From NCBI GenBank assembly GCA_028673005.1, contig CM054116.1, positions 132,471,547 through 132,535,546 of the forward strand: 64,000 nt of DNA. The letters are read 5' to 3'. The translations under genes were made by a program, and so were the position numbers. This stretch comes from Tanypteryx hageni (Eukaryota > Arthropoda > Insecta > Odonata > Petaluridae). Each line of letters starts with the position of its first letter. Positions within the stretch are counted from its first letter, which is position 1. A model generated the notes under the pieces. It did no database searches. It worked only from the letters and a program-made list of their open reading frames with translations, and was not told the DNA's origin. Positions 62,362 through 64,000 of the stretch are shown piece after piece.

Positions 62362-63185
62362 AACATTGGTGGGGATTGCCATCCCGGAGGGATTTTCTAA
62401 TCCCGGGGTTACGGGATTGTGATTTTTTCAATCCCGGGATCGAGGAAAAGTGGTGGGAAATGAAAAACACACAATATTTTTAAACAATTATTTTGATCCA
62501 TACACAGAAATGAAATCATCATATGCAGTTATGGAAGTAATATCAAGTTTTCACAAAATTTAAGTAACGTCAATGAAAATAACTTTTTATCAGCAGGTAA
62601 AACTAAAATCAAACACGTATTTTTGGAGAAAATGTAAAGGAAATTTAAATAACTAAAGTAGCAATTGTTGCGGTATCTTAAATTAAATTAAATGGGTTGC
62701 ATTTATGTAAATTAAACGGTACTATTAGATTAAGGTTCTCCTCACTTAAAAGCTATTCACAAATTTCTGAAGTACGCCCTTAAAAAACAAAGTGCATCTA
62801 ATGTCGGGTCACTCATTCTTGATCTGTATTTATTGCACAGCATCCCTGCTGATGAAAAAGCCCTTTCTGATTCTACACTAGTAGGAGGAATAGCTAGCAA
62901 CTGCTGGTAAAGAAACTGCAGATTTTCTCATTTACGTCCATTTTCACGGAAATCCTTTTGCTCTGGTGCTATTGATAATGCTAGATCATTTGAATTATAG
63001 CAGGAGGATTATTTCTTGAGAGTAACTAAACATTGGGTAATGACCGAATCGAGTTCTTTCTTTAACTTCTCTGAATATGATGTACCAGTCTCAAAACGTT
63101 CAGATGCTGCCGTTCGCTTAGTGTGTAAGTCATCATTTATAGATCGGCTTCTTGATGCTGATGAAACTTGCTCTTCTTTCTTGTC
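62362..63185 (-). mobile_element. hAT transposon, right half deleted (unit 4)
   Basis: The left target copy AACATTGG (62362-62369) and left terminus (62370 on) are present. At about 63184 the sequence jumps from inside the transposase to flanking DNA (TCGGACAACTG) that lies about 50 bp beyond the right end in the other units. The loss is 1049 bp with a TC microhomology. The transposase C-terminal motif survives at 62757-62900. Confidence 0.85.
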
Positions 63186-63653
63186 GGACAACTGTAGTAG
63201 AACATTTGTGGGGATCCGTTGCACGGAACACATTTACATTAAAACGGTCTGTGGAAGTTGGTATTGTAAAAATATTCAGATTTGTTCATATGGACACGGT
63301 ACGAGTGGAGACACTGAAATCATTTTGTGATTTTAACGACGAATTTTGTCGCATACGAGCACAAGATTTCTGAGACTTATGCTTACTCTTGAAAGAATAA
63401 ATACTAAAAATGGTTCAACAGCTTATTTTTTTATCAGTTGAAAATGCACCCGTTATTCTTCCGAAATTTGCCGAAGATCCTAAGTCAGCACTTTGGTTCT
63501 AGTTCTTACACAATGTTGATGCCATTTCCAAAATGGAGGGGAAGCCGCATGTGAATTTTTGCGCATGTATAAGAATTTGGAAGAGAAAGAAATCTAAGTT
63601 ATTTCCGCCCAAAGTGAAAGAATTGGAGAGGAAAAGTGCTATCGATGGTACAG

Positions 63654-63774
63654 CCTTCCCTCGTTTTACGAACTTAATTCGTTCCACGGAAACGGTTCGT
63701 CAGGCGAAAACTCGTAAAACAAAGATTATTTCCCCATTGCATCGTCAAACGGTAGTTTGTAAAACGAGGGAAGG
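63654..63774. mobile_element. Short inverted-repeat element (unit 4)
   Basis: The left arm is intact and the right arm has C to T (GTTTGTAAAACGA). Nearby single-base changes fuse the overlapping frames into a 153-codon open frame (63533-63994), which I regard as fortuitous. Confidence 0.45.
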
Positions 63775-64000
63775 TGCATTCATTCTTCCATCCATCAAGA
63801 TGGATCCAATCCAATTAATTAAAGGACGCAAATTGGATGCACTCGAACAGCTAGAGATAATTATTTGTAAAGACTCGCCCCTCTTAAATAAATACCTTTT
63901 CCACAATCATTCGGCTCTATTTAGCTTACCGAATATTTTTTTAATACTTTGTATGAACATTGTTGTCTTTGGCCCTTTTACCAAGTTTTCGTAACTTTTT

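Larger units (their letters stand above)
60256..64000. repeat. Tandem unit 4, partial (cut by window end)
   Basis: Direct repeat of unit 3, offset by 20406 until about 63185 and then by 19357. The change is a 1049-bp deletion that removes the right half of the hAT element. The sequence runs off the window before gene exon 4. Confidence 0.96.

Noticed and set aside
63533..63994. 153-codon ORF in unit 4
   Set aside because: It arises only because point changes and a one-base insertion join frames across the inverted-repeat element. The same region is closed in units 1-3.
1..64000. The 20-kb unit as a giant transposon, integrated virus or LTR element
   Set aside because: No long terminal repeats, integrase, capsid or polymerase set spans the unit. 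The recognisable transposon parts are separate, old and nested, and the only intact gene has host-type introns.
1..64000. CRISPR array, rRNA or bacterial operon content
   Set aside because: No short regularly spaced direct repeats with unique spacers, no conserved rRNA segments and no long adjacent ORFs. The gene structure is intron-containing.

Overview
The window looks like AT-rich nuclear DNA from an animal, most likely an arthropod. It has GT-AG introns, short exons, several families of decayed eukaryotic transposons and tRNA-derived SINEs. It has no operons, ribosome binding sites or prokaryotic gene density. I could not name the species.

The dominant structure is a head-to-tail tandem array of a segment about 20 kb long. 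Taking the homologue of window base 1 as an arbitrary phase point, the units are 1-19549, 19550-39849, 39850-60255 and a partial fourth unit, 60256-64000. The window begins and ends inside the array, so the true number of units and their real edges are not visible. The units are nearly identical and differ by scattered substitutions and a few diagnostic indels.

Each unit carries one convincing host-type gene on the plus strand. It has six coding exons (unit 1: 843-855, 1452-1627, 1858-1908, 5142-5207, 5419-5472, 9729-9956). All have GT-AG borders and compatible phases, and together they encode a 195-residue protein. The protein has a short N-terminus, one transmembrane helix, an Arg-rich juxtamembrane patch and a long acidic, Gly/Ala-rich tail ending in a Leu/Asp helix. 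I do not recognise the family. Unit 2 has a 19-bp deletion in exon 5 that shifts the frame. Unit 4 is cut by the window end after exon 3.

The introns and the roughly 10 kb between successive genes are filled with old mobile elements that predate the duplication. Intron 3 holds a degraded hAT transposon with 8-bp target duplications and a small inverted-repeat element. Intron 5 holds a SINE, a GC-rich block with a possible extra exon, a hAT-type MITE, a piggyBac-like transposase remnant and a short tandem repeat. After the gene come another MITE, a TA microsatellite and long AT-rich stretches with only weak coding hints. Then comes a Jockey/CR1-like LINE remnant with a Tigger/pogo transposase remnant nested inside it, and finally a second SINE in the opposite orientation. 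Later changes differ between units: deletions in units 1, 2 and 4, extra retained sequence in unit 3, and a patch where unit 4 resembles unit 1 rather than unit 3. This suggests ongoing unequal exchange or gene conversion.
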